DNA from: Streptococcus parasanguinis
Lineage (GTDB): Bacteria; Bacillota; Bacilli; Lactobacillales; Streptococcaceae
Length of the DNA stretch: 64,000 nucleotides
Assembly: GCA_905188195.1 (NCBI GenBank)
Contig: CAJJKY010000001.1
Coordinates: 124,001 to 188,000 of the forward strand
Direction: 5' to 3'
Shown: positions 1 to 8,375 of the stretch, piece by piece
How positions within the stretch are numbered: position 1 is the first letter of the stretch
Layout: every line of letters begins with the position of its first letter
Position numbers and translations under genes: made by a program
Notes under the pieces: generated by a model
Seen by the model: only the letters and a program-made list of their open reading frames with translations
Told to the model about the DNA's origin: nothing
The model's database searches: none

Positions 1-1686
1 TCTGAACCAGAGAAGAAACAAGATGCTCTTCAAGAACTCAATAGCCTGATTGGTCTTGAAAAAGTCAAACATGAGATCAAGAAAATGATCAACATGGTGG
101 AATTTAACAAGAAACGAATCGCCAGTGGCAAGGCTCCTGAAAAGCAAACCTTGCATGCTGCCTTTATGGGAAATCCTGGTACAGGGAAAACCACTGTGGC
201 CCGTCTGTTGGGACAAGTGCTCTTTGATGCAGGTGTCCTCTCAGGAGAAGAATTCCGTTTCGTGGAAGCAACGGAGTCCGATCTGATCTCTTCAAATATT
301 GGAGGAACAGCTGAACAGACCCAAGCCCTGCTTGAAAAAGCGCGAGGAGGCATCCTCTTTATTGATGAAGCCTATAGCTTGGATAAAAAGGACAGCGGTG
401 CGGACTTTGGGATCGAGGCGATCAATACCATCCTCAAATTTATGGAGGACAATCGTGACGACATCATGATTATCTTTGCCGGCTATACCAAGGAAATGGA
501 GGAGTTCTTAAAGACCAATCCAGGCCTTCGTTCTCGGGTACCAAATAATTTCATCTTTGAAGATTTTACAGGAGATGAGATTGTCCAACTAGGTGAAATG
601 ATCCTAAGCAAAGGAGACTACAAACTCGAAGACCGGGATTACTATGCGCGGCATGTTAAGCGGGCTTATGATGGCTCGCTAGATAAGAGCAATGGTCGCT
701 GGATCCGTAACCTGGATGAACAATTGACCAAGACCATGGCAGATCGGGTGGTGGCCCAAGGTTCTGACGATATTGAGACCATCCTCAATAGCGATATCGA
801 TGCTGTTCTTAACCAAGGAAAGTATCAAGCCGGAGCCGACAAGGAAGAAGATGGAATGGCTGCCCTCAACCGTTTGGTTGGAATTGCTAAGGTGAAAGAG
901 CAAGTCGAACAATTCGTAGCCATGGCTGAGTTCAATCAAAAACGGGCTGAACAAGGTGGCATCGTCGAAGATACGACCTTGCACTCTCTCTTTCTTGGAA
1001 ATCCTGGTACAGGGAAAACCACCGTGGCCCGCATTTTGGGCAATATCCTCTTCCAAAAAGGGGTTATCAAGCAGAAGAAATTCATCGAAGTATCGCGGAG
1101 TAATCTGGTTGGAGGCTACCAAGGTCAAACAGCCTTGAAGACGCGTGAAGTTTTGGAGAGTGCACTGGGTGGGGTCCTCTTTATCGATGAGGCCTACACG
1201 CTCTATACCGGTTTAAATGATGATTTTGGGAAGGAAGCCTTGGATGAAGTCCTCAAATTTATGGAGGACCACCGCCGCGATATCGTTATTATCTTTGCTG
1301 GTTACACGAAAGAGATGCACGACTTCTTGCAGGTCAATTCAGGTCTGCAAAGCCGGATCCCGACTACATTTGATTTTGAAGACTACAGCCCAGATGAGAT
1401 CGTGGAGATCGGTCTGTTAGGTTTGCGTAAGCAAGGTTACCAGGTCAATGAAGCCCTTTATGGAGAGATTGTGAAAGGGAATTATATGCGTGCCAATGAC
1501 CATAGTAATGGTCGCTGGGTCCGCAATCTTAATGAAAAACTCTTGCGCCAAGTATCGACTCGGGTAACCCGTGAAGGTAGTACAGACTACAATTCCATTT
1601 TGGATCAAGATTTGGAAGCTTTGAGAGAGAATAGCAGTTCAGAGCAACCCCATACCGTGGATGATCAAGGCTATGTTCTTCCTTAA
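1..1686 (+). CDS. Tandem AAA+ ATPase, CbxX/SpoVK type (5' partial)
   Basis: The reading frame is open from base 1, so the true start lies upstream of the window. Two consecutive AAA+ modules are visible. The first has Walker A GNPGTGKTT at 169-195 and Walker B ILFIDEAY near 349-375. The second repeats GNPGTGKTT from 997 and has VLFIDEAY near 1174. Each module ends with an SNGRWVRN/SNGRWIRN segment, as in CbxX/CfqX and SpoVK proteins. These act as ATP-driven hexameric remodelling machines; the target here is unknown. The C-terminal tail is short and polar. The family call is firm and the cellular role is open. Confidence 0.85.
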   Translation, partial: SEPEKKQDALQELNSLIGLEKVKHEIKKMINMVEFNKKRIASGKAPEKQTLHAAFMGNPGTGKTTVARLLGQVLFDAGVLSGEEFRFVEATESDLISSNIGGTAEQTQALLEKARGGILFIDEAYSLDKKDSGADFGIEAINTILKFMEDNRDDIMIIFAGYTKEMEEFLKTNPGLRSRVPNNFIFEDFTGDEIVQLGEMILSKGDYKLEDRDYYARHVKRAYDGSLDKSNGRWIRNLDEQLTKTMADRVVAQGSDDIETILNSDIDAVLNQGKYQAGADKEEDGMAALNRLVGIAKVKEQVEQFVAMAEFNQKRAEQGGIVEDTTLHSLFLGNPGTGKTTVARILGNILFQKGVIKQKKFIEVSRSNLVGGYQGQTALKTREVLESALGGVLFIDEAYTLYTGLNDDFGKEALDEVLKFMEDHRRDIVIIFAGYTKEMHDFLQVNSGLQSRIPTTFDFEDYSPDEIVEIGLLGLRKQGYQVNEALYGEIVKGNYMRANDHSNGRWVRNLNEKLLRQVSTRVTREGSTDYNSILDQDLEALRENSSSEQPHTVDDQGYVLP

Positions 1687-1900
1687 GCTGAAGGAACAAG
1701 AAAAAAGAGGCTGGGACAAAAGTCCTAGCCTCTCAATTATTTTTGGATTGTCGAGCAAGACGCAGTGGTTGAGTGGGCTCTACTACGCTGATTTCATCAG
1801 CTTTTACAGCCCTACTCAACTGTGCGGAGGTGGGACGACGAAATCGAATTCTAACGAATTATCGATTTCTGTCCCACTCTCTTTTTACATGGACTTATGG
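1687..1900. repeat. Intergenic repeat with hairpin terminator
   Basis: After the ATPase stop there is a hairpin with arms GAGGCTGGGAC and GTCCTAGCCTC around 1708-1734, a plausible terminator. A segment carrying CAGTGGTTGA...TCAACTG and 'gaaatcg/cgatttc' pieces follows. The same words recur in the tandem repeats after pepS (3191-3439), so this is probably another member of that intergenic repeat family. Confidence 0.5.
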
Positions 1901-1906
1901 TATACT
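1901..1906 (+). promoter_or_regulatory. Extended -10 promoter of pepS
   Basis: TATACT preceded by TGG gives an extended -10 element of the streptococcal type about 35 bp before the pepS start. No good -35 is seen at the right distance. Confidence 0.5.
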
Positions 1907-1940
1907 AGGAGGAGATCATTCACTTATGAAGGAGAAAACA

Positions 1941-3182
1941 ATGCTTTTACCAAATTTTAAAGAAAACCTCGAAAAATACGCTAAATTGTTAGTGGCGAAC
2001 GGTATCAATGTGCAACCTGGGCATACCTTGGTCTTGAACATCGATGTGGAACAAAGAGAATTGGCCCACTTGATCGTGAAGGAAGCCTATGCCTTGGGGG
2101 CGCATGAAGTGATTGTCCAATGGGCAGATGATTTCACTACCCGGGAAAAATTCCTCCATGCACCGATGGATCGTTTGGACAATGTGCCAGACTACAAGAT
2201 TGCGGAGATGAACTACCTCTTAGACCACAAAGCTAGTCGCTTGGGTGTGCGCTCGTCTGATCCAGGTGCCTTAAATGGTGTTGATGCAGAGAAGCTATCT
2301 GCCTCGGCTAAGGCCTTGGGCATAGCCATGAAACCAATGCGCATCGCTACTCAATCTAACAAGGTCAGCTGGACCGTTGCTGCAGCAGCAGGTTTAGAAT
2401 GGGCGAAAAAGGTCTTTCCAAATGCGGCGAGCGATGAAGAAGCAGTGGATCTCCTTTGGGATCAAATCTTCAAGACCTGCCGGGTCTATGAGGAAGATCC
2501 CGTCAAGGCTTGGGAAGAGCATGCTGCTATTCTCAAGAGCAAGGCAGATACACTAAATAAGGAACAATTCTCAGCCCTTCATTACACAGCCCCAGGGACT
2601 GATTTGACTCTTGGCTTGCCGAAAAACCACGTCTGGGAATCTGCCGGAGCCATCAATGCCCAAGGTGAAAGCTTCTTGCCAAACATGCCGACAGAAGAGG
2701 TCTTCACAGCTCCTGACTTCCGTCGTGCTGAAGGTTATGTCACCTCTACAAAACCGCTTAGCTACAATGGGAACATCATTGAAGGGATCAAAGTGACCTT
2801 TGAAAATGGAGAAATTGTGGATATCACAGCTGAAAAAGGCGATCAAGTCATGAAAGATTTGGTCTTCAAAAACAAGGGAGCGCGTGCCTTGGGTGAATGT
2901 GCTCTCGTACCAGATCCAAGCCCAATTTCCCAATCAGGCATTACCTTCTTCAACACTCTCTTTGATGAAAATGCCTCTAACCACTTGGCCATCGGGGCAG
3001 CCTATGCAACCAGCGTAGAAGGTGGTGCAGAGTTCACAGAAGAAGAACTCGAAGCAGCCGGCCTCAACCGCTCAGACGTCCACGTCGACTTCATGATCGG
3101 CTCAAGCCAAATGGATATCGACGGCATCAGAGAAGATGGCACCCGCGTCCCAGTCTTCCGCAACGGAGATTGGGCAATATAG
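1941..3182 (+). CDS. pepS: Aminopeptidase PepS (M29 family)
   Basis: Metal-dependent leucyl/arginyl-type aminopeptidase of the M29 (aminopeptidase T) family, cytoplasmic, used in peptide utilisation. The start chosen is ATG at 1941 with GGAG ten bases before it, giving 413 aa, the usual PepS length. The open frame extends upstream to 1773 but that part covers the promoter and repeat. Candidate metal ligands are the Glu in NMPTEEVFTAP, the Glu in ALGECALVP, the His in NHLAIGAA and the His/Asp in HVDFMIGS, all in the C-terminal half as expected. The gene is monocistronic, between its own promoter and the terminator shared with def. Confidence 0.9.
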   Translation: MLLPNFKENLEKYAKLLVANGINVQPGHTLVLNIDVEQRELAHLIVKEAYALGAHEVIVQWADDFTTREKFLHAPMDRLDNVPDYKIAEMNYLLDHKASRLGVRSSDPGALNGVDAEKLSASAKALGIAMKPMRIATQSNKVSWTVAAAAGLEWAKKVFPNAASDEEAVDLLWDQIFKTCRVYEEDPVKAWEEHAAILKSKADTLNKEQFSALHYTAPGTDLTLGLPKNHVWESAGAINAQGESFLPNMPTEEVFTAPDFRRAEGYVTSTKPLSYNGNIIEGIKVTFENGEIVDITAEKGDQVMKDLVFKNKGARALGECALVPDPSPISQSGITFFNTLFDENASNHLAIGAAYATSVEGGAEFTEEELEAAGLNRSDVHVDFMIGSSQMDIDGIREDGTRVPVFRNGDWAI

Positions 3183-3190
3183 GGAGCAGG

Positions 3191-3439
3191 ACAGAAATCG
3201 GTAGACGCAGTCTCGATTTCGTAGTCCTGCCCCCGCACAGTTGATTAGGAAGTACGAGTACCGTAGGTAGGAGTAGTTCCAATCAACCACTGCGCCAAGA
3301 GACAGAAATCGGTAGACGTAGTCTCGATTTCGTAGTCCTGCCCCCACACAGTTGATTAGACTGGACGAAGAACCGAAAGGTTCGAGTACCGTCAATCAAC
3401 CACTGCGCCGAGAGACAGAAATCGGTAGACGCAGTCTCG
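3191..3439. repeat. Imperfect ~111-bp tandem repeats (2.2 copies)
   Basis: Three blocks begin with ACAGAAATCGGTAGACG at 3191, 3302 and 3415, so the periods are 111 and 113 bp; the last copy is cut short at 3439. Each full unit ends with TCAATCAACCACTGCGCC or a close variant. Each unit also contains self-complementary pieces (GAAATCG and CGATTTC; CAGTTGATT and AATCAACCACTG), so it can fold into a long hairpin. Confidence 0.75.
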
Positions 3440-3440
3440 T

Positions 3441-3487
3441 AAAAAAAGTAAGGTAGTAGTGAATCATCACTACTACCTTACTTTTTT
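3441..3487. terminator. Bidirectional terminator between pepS and def
   Basis: GTAAGGTAGTAGTGA and TCACTACTACCTTAC form a perfect 15-bp stem with loop ATCA. It is flanked by A7 on one side and T6 on the other, so it can stop transcripts from both convergent genes. Confidence 0.9.
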
Positions 3488-3497
3488 GTTATTTGCT

Positions 3498-4112
3498 CTA
3501 TTCTAAAATCAAAAGGCCTTCTTTGATTTCAAATGGGTTATTTGGGTTGATGCGGTCATAGAACATGATGCCGTTGGTGTGGTCGATCTCATGTTGAACG
3601 ACGATGGAGTTGTAGCCCTTGAGTTTGATGCGTTTCTTTTCCCCATCTTTTGTGAAATACTCCACGGTCACGCGGGCATGGCGAACCACATAGCCTGGGA
3701 CGTTGCGGTCTACAGAGAGACAGCCTTCCCCATCTCCAAGAGCCGCGTCTTGCACAGAATGGGCGACAACCTTTGGATTGTACATGACTTCTTGAAGGCT
3801 ATAGGCTTCTTTTGGTGGGTTGCCATCGGCATCTTCTGGATTGGGAACCAAAACAGCGATAATCCGTTTTGAGATATCCAGCTGAGGTGCAGCGAGCCCA
3901 ACTCCTCCACGGAGGCCAAGTTTTTCAGCCATAACAGGGTCTTGAGAATGGTGCAAGAATTGCATCATTTTTTCACCTAGGATAATTTCCTGATCAGACA
4001 AAGGGAAGGTCACGTCTTCTGCAACAGCTCGAAGTGTTGGATTTCCTTCGCGGATAATATCATCCATATCAATCAAATGGGACGCTCTTGTAACTTTTTC
4101 AATTGCTTTCAT
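3498..4112 (-). CDS. def: Peptide deformylase
   Basis: Removes the N-formyl group from nascent proteins in the cytoplasm. The 204-aa product has the three deformylase motifs: GGVGLAAPQ (motif 1), EGCLS (motif 2, Cys metal ligand) and QHEIDH (motif 3, two His ligands and catalytic Glu). The N-terminal extension before the catalytic core is typical of Gram-positive type II deformylases. The length equals that of other streptococcal Def proteins, supporting ATG at 4112. It is convergent with pepS through the shared hairpin. Confidence 0.95.
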   Translation of the reverse strand: MKAIEKVTRASHLIDMDDIIREGNPTLRAVAEDVTFPLSDQEIILGEKMMQFLHHSQDPVMAEKLGLRGGVGLAAPQLDISKRIIAVLVPNPEDADGNPPKEAYSLQEVMYNPKVVAHSVQDAALGDGEGCLSVDRNVPGYVVRHARVTVEYFTKDGEKKRIKLKGYNSIVVQHEIDHTNGIMFYDRINPNNPFEIKEGLLILE

Positions 4113-4172
4113 CGTTTTACTCTCACTTTCTTTCTACCCTCCATGATAACACAAAAGAGCCTAAAATTAAAG

Positions 4173-4859
4173 TTATCTGTCGACGGTTTCCGCATGTTTG
4201 ATGGACAAATCATTTATCCTTTTTGCATCTAAAATCGTATAGATTCGTCCTTCTCTTTGGACTAAGCCCTCTTCGATCATCTGCTTGATGACACGGCTAA
4301 GGTGGCGGTAGCTGATCCCAAAACGCAGGGCTAGTTGATTCATTTTGGGCTTGAGGGTCCCATTTTCATCGCAATGTTCCAGAAAATGCGTAGCTAGGCG
4401 TTCCTTGACCGAATAATGAAAGTTGGCAGGAGCCAAATAGTTGATCTGGTGCAATTTCTCAGCCAAGGTCTTGGCCGTAGAGCGCAAAAAGGTTGGATCA
4501 AGCAGGAGGCGCTTCTTAAAGTGCTGGGCTGGGAACTGGACGACTAGCGAGTCTTGGTCTGCAATGACCGATGTGATACAGACCCGATCGAGCAGGAGCT
4601 CAATCTCTCCTAAGAGTCCAGGTTTTTCTTGGATTTCAAGGATGGTGTCGCTGCCGTTTTCAAGACTGTGGACGATCTTGAGCCGACCTTTGAGAAAATA
4701 AGGAATGACATCTTGCTCAGAGCCTTGGCGGCAGATATACTCTCCAGCATGATAGAGAACGAGGTCCAGCTGGCTAAGACAGTCGCCTGGAAAGATCTGG
4801 TCCAATTGGTAGTCTGTGATGATTTCCTTGAGTCTTGTAGATGGGGAAATTTTTTTCAT
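4173..4859 (-). CDS. Crp/Fnr-family regulator (YeiL-like)
   Basis: 228-aa transcription regulator. Residues about 20-130 form a cyclic-nucleotide-binding-type beta-barrel (GEYICRQGSE, ILEIQEKPGLLGEIELLL). The C-terminus is a Crp-type winged helix (MNQLALRFGISYRHLSRVIKQMIEEGLV). No cysteine cluster typical of Fnr iron-sulfur sensors is visible, so the signal is unknown. The start has AGGAGATTGAG directly upstream. It is divergent from the two MFS transporter genes. The palindromes in the shared intergenic region suggest that it regulates them and itself, which is inference from layout. Confidence 0.8.
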   Translation of the reverse strand: MKKISPSTRLKEIITDYQLDQIFPGDCLSQLDLVLYHAGEYICRQGSEQDVIPYFLKGRLKIVHSLENGSDTILEIQEKPGLLGEIELLLDRVCITSVIADQDSLVVQFPAQHFKKRLLLDPTFLRSTAKTLAEKLHQINYLAPANFHYSVKERLATHFLEHCDENGTLKPKMNQLALRFGISYRHLSRVIKQMIEEGLVQREGRIYTILDAKRINDLSIKHAETVDR

Positions 4860-4875
4860 CTCAATCTCCTAAAAT

Positions 4876-4964
4876 AGGACAAATGTCCTGTTTTTCTATT
4901 TCTAAATTGATTATACTAGGATTCTATTGAAAATACTAGTTTGAATCTTTTCTGAGAAACTAGT
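4876..4964. promoter_or_regulatory. Two palindromes, candidate operators of the Crp-type regulator
   Basis: AGGAC-AAAT-GTCCT lies at 4876-4889, just upstream of the regulator start. A wider inverted repeat ACTAGTTT...AAACTAGT occupies 4935-4942 and 4957-4964, about 40 bp before the MFS start. Both lie in the divergent promoter region. Confidence 0.5.
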
Positions 4965-5003
4965 GAAATCAAAGTGTTACCAGTAAAGTGTAGGAAATAA
5001 AAA

Positions 5004-6167
5004 ATGAAAAAAACAATGGAAAGAATCAGTCTCTTGAGCTTGTCGCTCATGCTGATCTCATCCTTTTCAATTACAGCCGGTTTGCCGGCTATGAAGGCCT
5101 ATTTTAGCCAATTCGGCTATACAGCAAGTCAGGTAGAACTCTTGGTTTCCCTGCCAGCCTTTGCGGTCGTGGCCATGCTCTTTTTAAATAGCGTGATCGA
5201 GAGGTGGATGAGTGAGCGCCAGATGATTGTCGCAGGGCTCTTGCTCTTTTCAACTAGTGGTCTCGTGCCTTTGGTCGTACAGGACTATCCTCTCATCTTT
5301 CTAAGTCGTTTGCTCTTTGGTTTGGGGACAGGAATGATCAATGCCAAGGCTATTTCGATTATCAGTGAGCGCTACTCGGGCAATGACAAGACCCGGATGC
5401 TGGGCTATCGGGGGTCTGCTGAAGTGGTGGGCTCTGCCATCTTGACCTTTATCGTGGGACAACTCTTACCCCTAGGCTGGCCAGCGATCTTTGCCGTATA
5501 TGGTGGTGGTTACTTGATTTTACTCCTCTATCTCCTTTTTGTCCCTTATCCTAAGGAAAAAAAACAGGCTAGCTTGAAGGTGAAAAAGTCAGGATCCGTC
5601 CGCCTTCGCTCCCCTCAATGGCGTTTTAGTCTAATGCTAGCTGTGATTGCTGGTATCATCATTTGTTTCAATTCTATTATTAGTCTGCGCGTGCCGGATA
5701 TCATTGTTGACGCTCGTATGGGGACGGCGACAACAGCTGGAACCGTCTTGAGCCTGATGCAATTGACAGGGATTGTAGCAGGAGTGGGCTTTGCTAGTTT
5801 GACACATGTTTTCAAAAAGAACTTGCTCATGATCATGTGTTTTGGTTTCGGTCTGGCTTTGGCCTTGATTGGCTTGTCCAGCCAGCTGTGGAGCCTGGTT
5901 CTAGGAACCCTCTTAGCAGGATTTACCTACAGTACGGGAGTCACCAGTATCTTCTATCACCTATCTGAAAAAATCCCGACCAATCTTCTGAACCTTGCGA
6001 CCTCGCTGGTCTTGATCGGCTGCAATCTCGGATCAGCCGTCTCTTCTTTCTTCATCCAGTTGGTGACGCCGCTAGCTCCTTCCAATCACCTGCTCTTTGT
6101 CTGGATTGGCGCTTTGATGGTTGGAACGGGAGTCTTCGCCTCACAATTACTAGCACGAACGAAATGA
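5004..6167 (+). CDS. MFS transporter (first of two tandem paralogues)
   Basis: 387-aa integral membrane protein with about 12 hydrophobic helices and the MFS-type loop ERWMSERQMIVAG between helices 2 and 3. SRLLFGLGTGMINAKAISIISERY and RGSAEVVG segments are shared almost word for word with the next gene. It is probably a proton-coupled efflux or uptake carrier of unknown substrate. It is read away from the Crp/Fnr-type regulator. A hairpin terminator overlaps its stop codon, so it may be transcribed separately from its paralogue. Confidence 0.8.
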   Translation: MKKTMERISLLSLSLMLISSFSITAGLPAMKAYFSQFGYTASQVELLVSLPAFAVVAMLFLNSVIERWMSERQMIVAGLLLFSTSGLVPLVVQDYPLIFLSRLLFGLGTGMINAKAISIISERYSGNDKTRMLGYRGSAEVVGSAILTFIVGQLLPLGWPAIFAVYGGGYLILLLYLLFVPYPKEKKQASLKVKKSGSVRLRSPQWRFSLMLAVIAGIIICFNSIISLRVPDIIVDARMGTATTAGTVLSLMQLTGIVAGVGFASLTHVFKKNLLMIMCFGFGLALALIGLSSQLWSLVLGTLLAGFTYSTGVTSIFYHLSEKIPTNLLNLATSLVLIGCNLGSAVSSFFIQLVTPLAPSNHLLFVWIGALMVGTGVFASQLLARTK

Positions 6168-6190
6168 CGGAGAAATCATTTCGTTTTTTT
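6160..6190 (+). terminator. Terminator overlapping the MFS stop codon
   Basis: CGAAATGA (6160-6167) pairs with TCATTTCG (6176-6183), followed by T7. The stop codon TGA is inside the left arm. Confidence 0.75.
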
Positions 6191-6240
6191 AATTCAATCT
6201 ATTGCGTCCTGTCACTAGCTCGTGTTATTATAGGAGGAGT

Positions 6241-6261
6241 GTGAAAAAAAGATTAGTTTAA
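6241..6261 (+). other. Six-codon leader ORF with strong Shine-Dalgarno
   Basis: AGGAGG at 6232-6237 precedes GTG at 6241, which opens a frame reading M K K R L V and stops at 6261. The stop falls within the weaker ribosome binding site (AAAGGAT) of the second MFS gene. It could be a translational-coupling or attenuating leader, or chance. Confidence 0.3.
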
Positions 6262-6272
6262 AGGATAGAATA

Positions 6273-7424
6273 ATGAAAAAAATCATGGAGAAAGTGAGTA
6301 TTCTAGCGCTTTCATTTATTTTGACGACCTCGTTTTCGATTTCGAGTGCGCAGTCGGCCATGTTTGCCTATTACAAGGGAATTCCTCACAGCATGATTGA
6401 GCTCTTGGTCTCGCTTCCTTCTGCCGGGATCATGGTTTCACTCATCTTCAATAAATGGATTGGACGCCTATTTTCAGAGCGTCAGATGATTGTGACAGGC
6501 TTAGTTGCTTATGCTCTATGTGGCTTTATTCCCTTAATCAGTCCCGCTTATCCGGTTGTCTTTTTGTCTCGGATTATTTTTGGGATGGCAGTTGGTTTGC
6601 TCAATGTTTCTGCCATTGCGATTATCAGTGAGCGCTATAAAGGAAAAGAACGAGTCCAAACCCTTGGCATTCGTGGTTCTGCAGAGGTTGTAGGGACGGC
6701 CGTTTTAACCTTTGGAGTCAGCCTTTTGATTCGCTTTGGCTGGCAGGCTGCCTTTCTCGTTTACGGCATCAGTATTCCTATCTTACTTTTGTATCTCTTA
6801 TTTGTGCCTTATGGATCTACGACGGAAGCAGTGGAGGAAAAACACCGGGATGTCAAGATGACGGGGGGACAATGGCGGACTGCGCTCGGCTTAGCGGTCG
6901 TTGCGGCAGCTATCGTCTTGTCCAATGTCATGATCACCGTTCGGATTCCAAGTGTGGTAGAACAAGTTGGACATGGCACTGCCCAAACTGCTGGGGTTAT
7001 ATTAGCAGCCATGCAATTTGTTGGGATCTTGGCAGGTTTGGCCTTCTCGCCCTTGACCTATCTATTCCGTGATCGTTTATTATTGGTTTCGGGAGTAGCT
7101 TATGGTGTGGCCCAAATGTTGATAGGGGTCTCTCCAAATCTCTCGATTCTTGCCCTTGTAACCATTGCTTCTGGCTTCGCCTACAGTGTGGCTTTGACAA
7201 CAGTTTACAATGTCTTATCTGATAAGATGCCAGCAGGGGTCTTGAGCCAGGCAACGTCCATTGCGGTTTTGGGATGTAGTGCAGGTTCGATCGCAACGAC
7301 CTTTGTCCTTAGTCTATTAGGGACGATCTCATCTGCTCCAGTCTTCATTTTTGGATTTTCTGGTATCCTCATGATCCTGGTTTCCTTTTTTAGTCTTTGG
7401 ATTGTACGAAAGAGCGGGAAGTAA
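6273..7424 (+). CDS. MFS transporter (second tandem paralogue)
   Basis: 383-aa, about 12 membrane helices, clearly a duplicate of the preceding gene: shared N-terminus MKKIMEKVSILALSF, the loop FSERQMIVTG, the run SRIIFGMAVGLLNVSAIAII and RGSAEVVG. Substrate unknown. The pseudouridine synthase gene begins two bases after its stop, so the two are cotranscribed. Divergence between the duplicates suggests they no longer carry the same substrate, but nothing in the sequence says what either moves. Confidence 0.8.
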   Translation: MKKIMEKVSILALSFILTTSFSISSAQSAMFAYYKGIPHSMIELLVSLPSAGIMVSLIFNKWIGRLFSERQMIVTGLVAYALCGFIPLISPAYPVVFLSRIIFGMAVGLLNVSAIAIISERYKGKERVQTLGIRGSAEVVGTAVLTFGVSLLIRFGWQAAFLVYGISIPILLLYLLFVPYGSTTEAVEEKHRDVKMTGGQWRTALGLAVVAAAIVLSNVMITVRIPSVVEQVGHGTAQTAGVILAAMQFVGILAGLAFSPLTYLFRDRLLLVSGVAYGVAQMLIGVSPNLSILALVTIASGFAYSVALTTVYNVLSDKMPAGVLSQATSIAVLGCSAGSIATTFVLSLLGTISSAPVFIFGFSGILMILVSFFSLWIVRKSGK

Positions 7425-7426
7425 TC

Positions 7427-8155
7427 ATGCGGCTAGATAAATTTTTAGTGGATTGTGGCGTGGGGAGCAGGACCGAGGTCAAGCAACTCCTCAAGCAAAA
7501 GAAAATTGCAGTGAATGGAAAAAAAGAGACAGCAGGGAAACTTCAGATTGATCCAGCCAAGGATCAGGTGACCTTTATGGGGGAAAATCTGGTCCATGAA
7601 ACCTTTGTGTATTATCTGCTTCATAAACCAGCTGGAGTCATCTCAGCGACTGAGGATGACCATCACCAAACTGTCTTGGATCTATTGGATGAGACAGCCC
7701 GTCAAAAGGAAGTCTTTCCTGTCGGGCGCCTAGATATCGATACCCATGGCTTGCTCCTTTTGACCAATAATGGTAAGCTCGCCCATGCCATGCTTTCACC
7801 GAAGAAGCATGTGTCGAAGGTCTACCGTGCCCAGGTGGCTGGGATCATGGATGAGGCAGATGTGGCCCGTTTTGAAGCAGGCATTGCCCTCAAAGACTTC
7901 ACGACTTTGCCTGCGAGGTTGCAGATCTTAGAGGTGGATGAGACAAGCGCCAGTTCCTATGTCGAAATTGAAATCGCAGAAGGAAAATTCCACCAGGTCA
8001 AGCGCATGGTCGCTGCCTGTGGCAAGGAAGTGGTGGATTTAGAGCGGATCTCGATGGGTCCTCTAACGCTAGATCCAACTCTTCAATTGGGAGAATGGCG
8101 GAGACTCCAACCTTCTGAACTCAAGTCCCTAGAGGTCTTCGGAGTTCCCTTATAA
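7427..8155 (+). CDS. rsuA: RsuA-family rRNA pseudouridine synthase
   Basis: 242-aa enzyme converting a specific uridine in rRNA (16S in RsuA proteins) to pseudouridine. It has an N-terminal S4 RNA-binding domain (MRLDKFLVDCGVGSRTEVKQLL) and the catalytic motif GRLDIDTHGLLLLTN with the essential Asp. KFHQVKRM follows near the C-terminus. ATG at 7427 is preferred over an in-frame upstream start at 7397 inside the MFS gene because it begins exactly at the S4 domain. It sits two bases after the MFS stop. RsuA and RluB/E/F relatives are hard to separate by eye. Confidence 0.85.
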   Translation: MRLDKFLVDCGVGSRTEVKQLLKQKKIAVNGKKETAGKLQIDPAKDQVTFMGENLVHETFVYYLLHKPAGVISATEDDHHQTVLDLLDETARQKEVFPVGRLDIDTHGLLLLTNNGKLAHAMLSPKKHVSKVYRAQVAGIMDEADVARFEAGIALKDFTTLPARLQILEVDETSASSYVEIEIAEGKFHQVKRMVAACGKEVVDLERISMGPLTLDPTLQLGEWRRLQPSELKSLEVFGVPL

Positions 8156-8165
8156 GCAAAAAACT

Positions 8166-8197
8166 AAGCAGTCTGATTCTTACAGACTGCTTGTTTT
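8166..8197 (+). terminator. Terminator after rsuA
   Basis: AAGCAGTCTG and CAGACTGCTT pair around a 7-base loop, followed by a T-rich run. Confidence 0.85.
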
Positions 8198-8375
8198 TAT
8201 TTGTATCAAGAAAATGAACTGAAAAGACAAAAAATGAATTTAATTGCTTGTTATATCAAAGCAAATTGTTTATAATGAAAAAAGATAGGTTGTGTATAAA
8301 ATCACAATATGTAGTGATAATTTTTCAACTTACATACCTTATCTAGTAAACGTAGAAAAAGGAGAAAAATCGTTT

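Noticed and set aside
3191..3439. CRISPR-like or rRNA-related repeats after pepS
   Set aside because: Only two units and a partial, with fold-back content; an intergenic repeat explains them.
8292..8375. N-terminal extension of the adhesin
   Set aside because: The signal peptide and GGAG site fit ATG 8376; the upstream codons run through promoter-like sequence.
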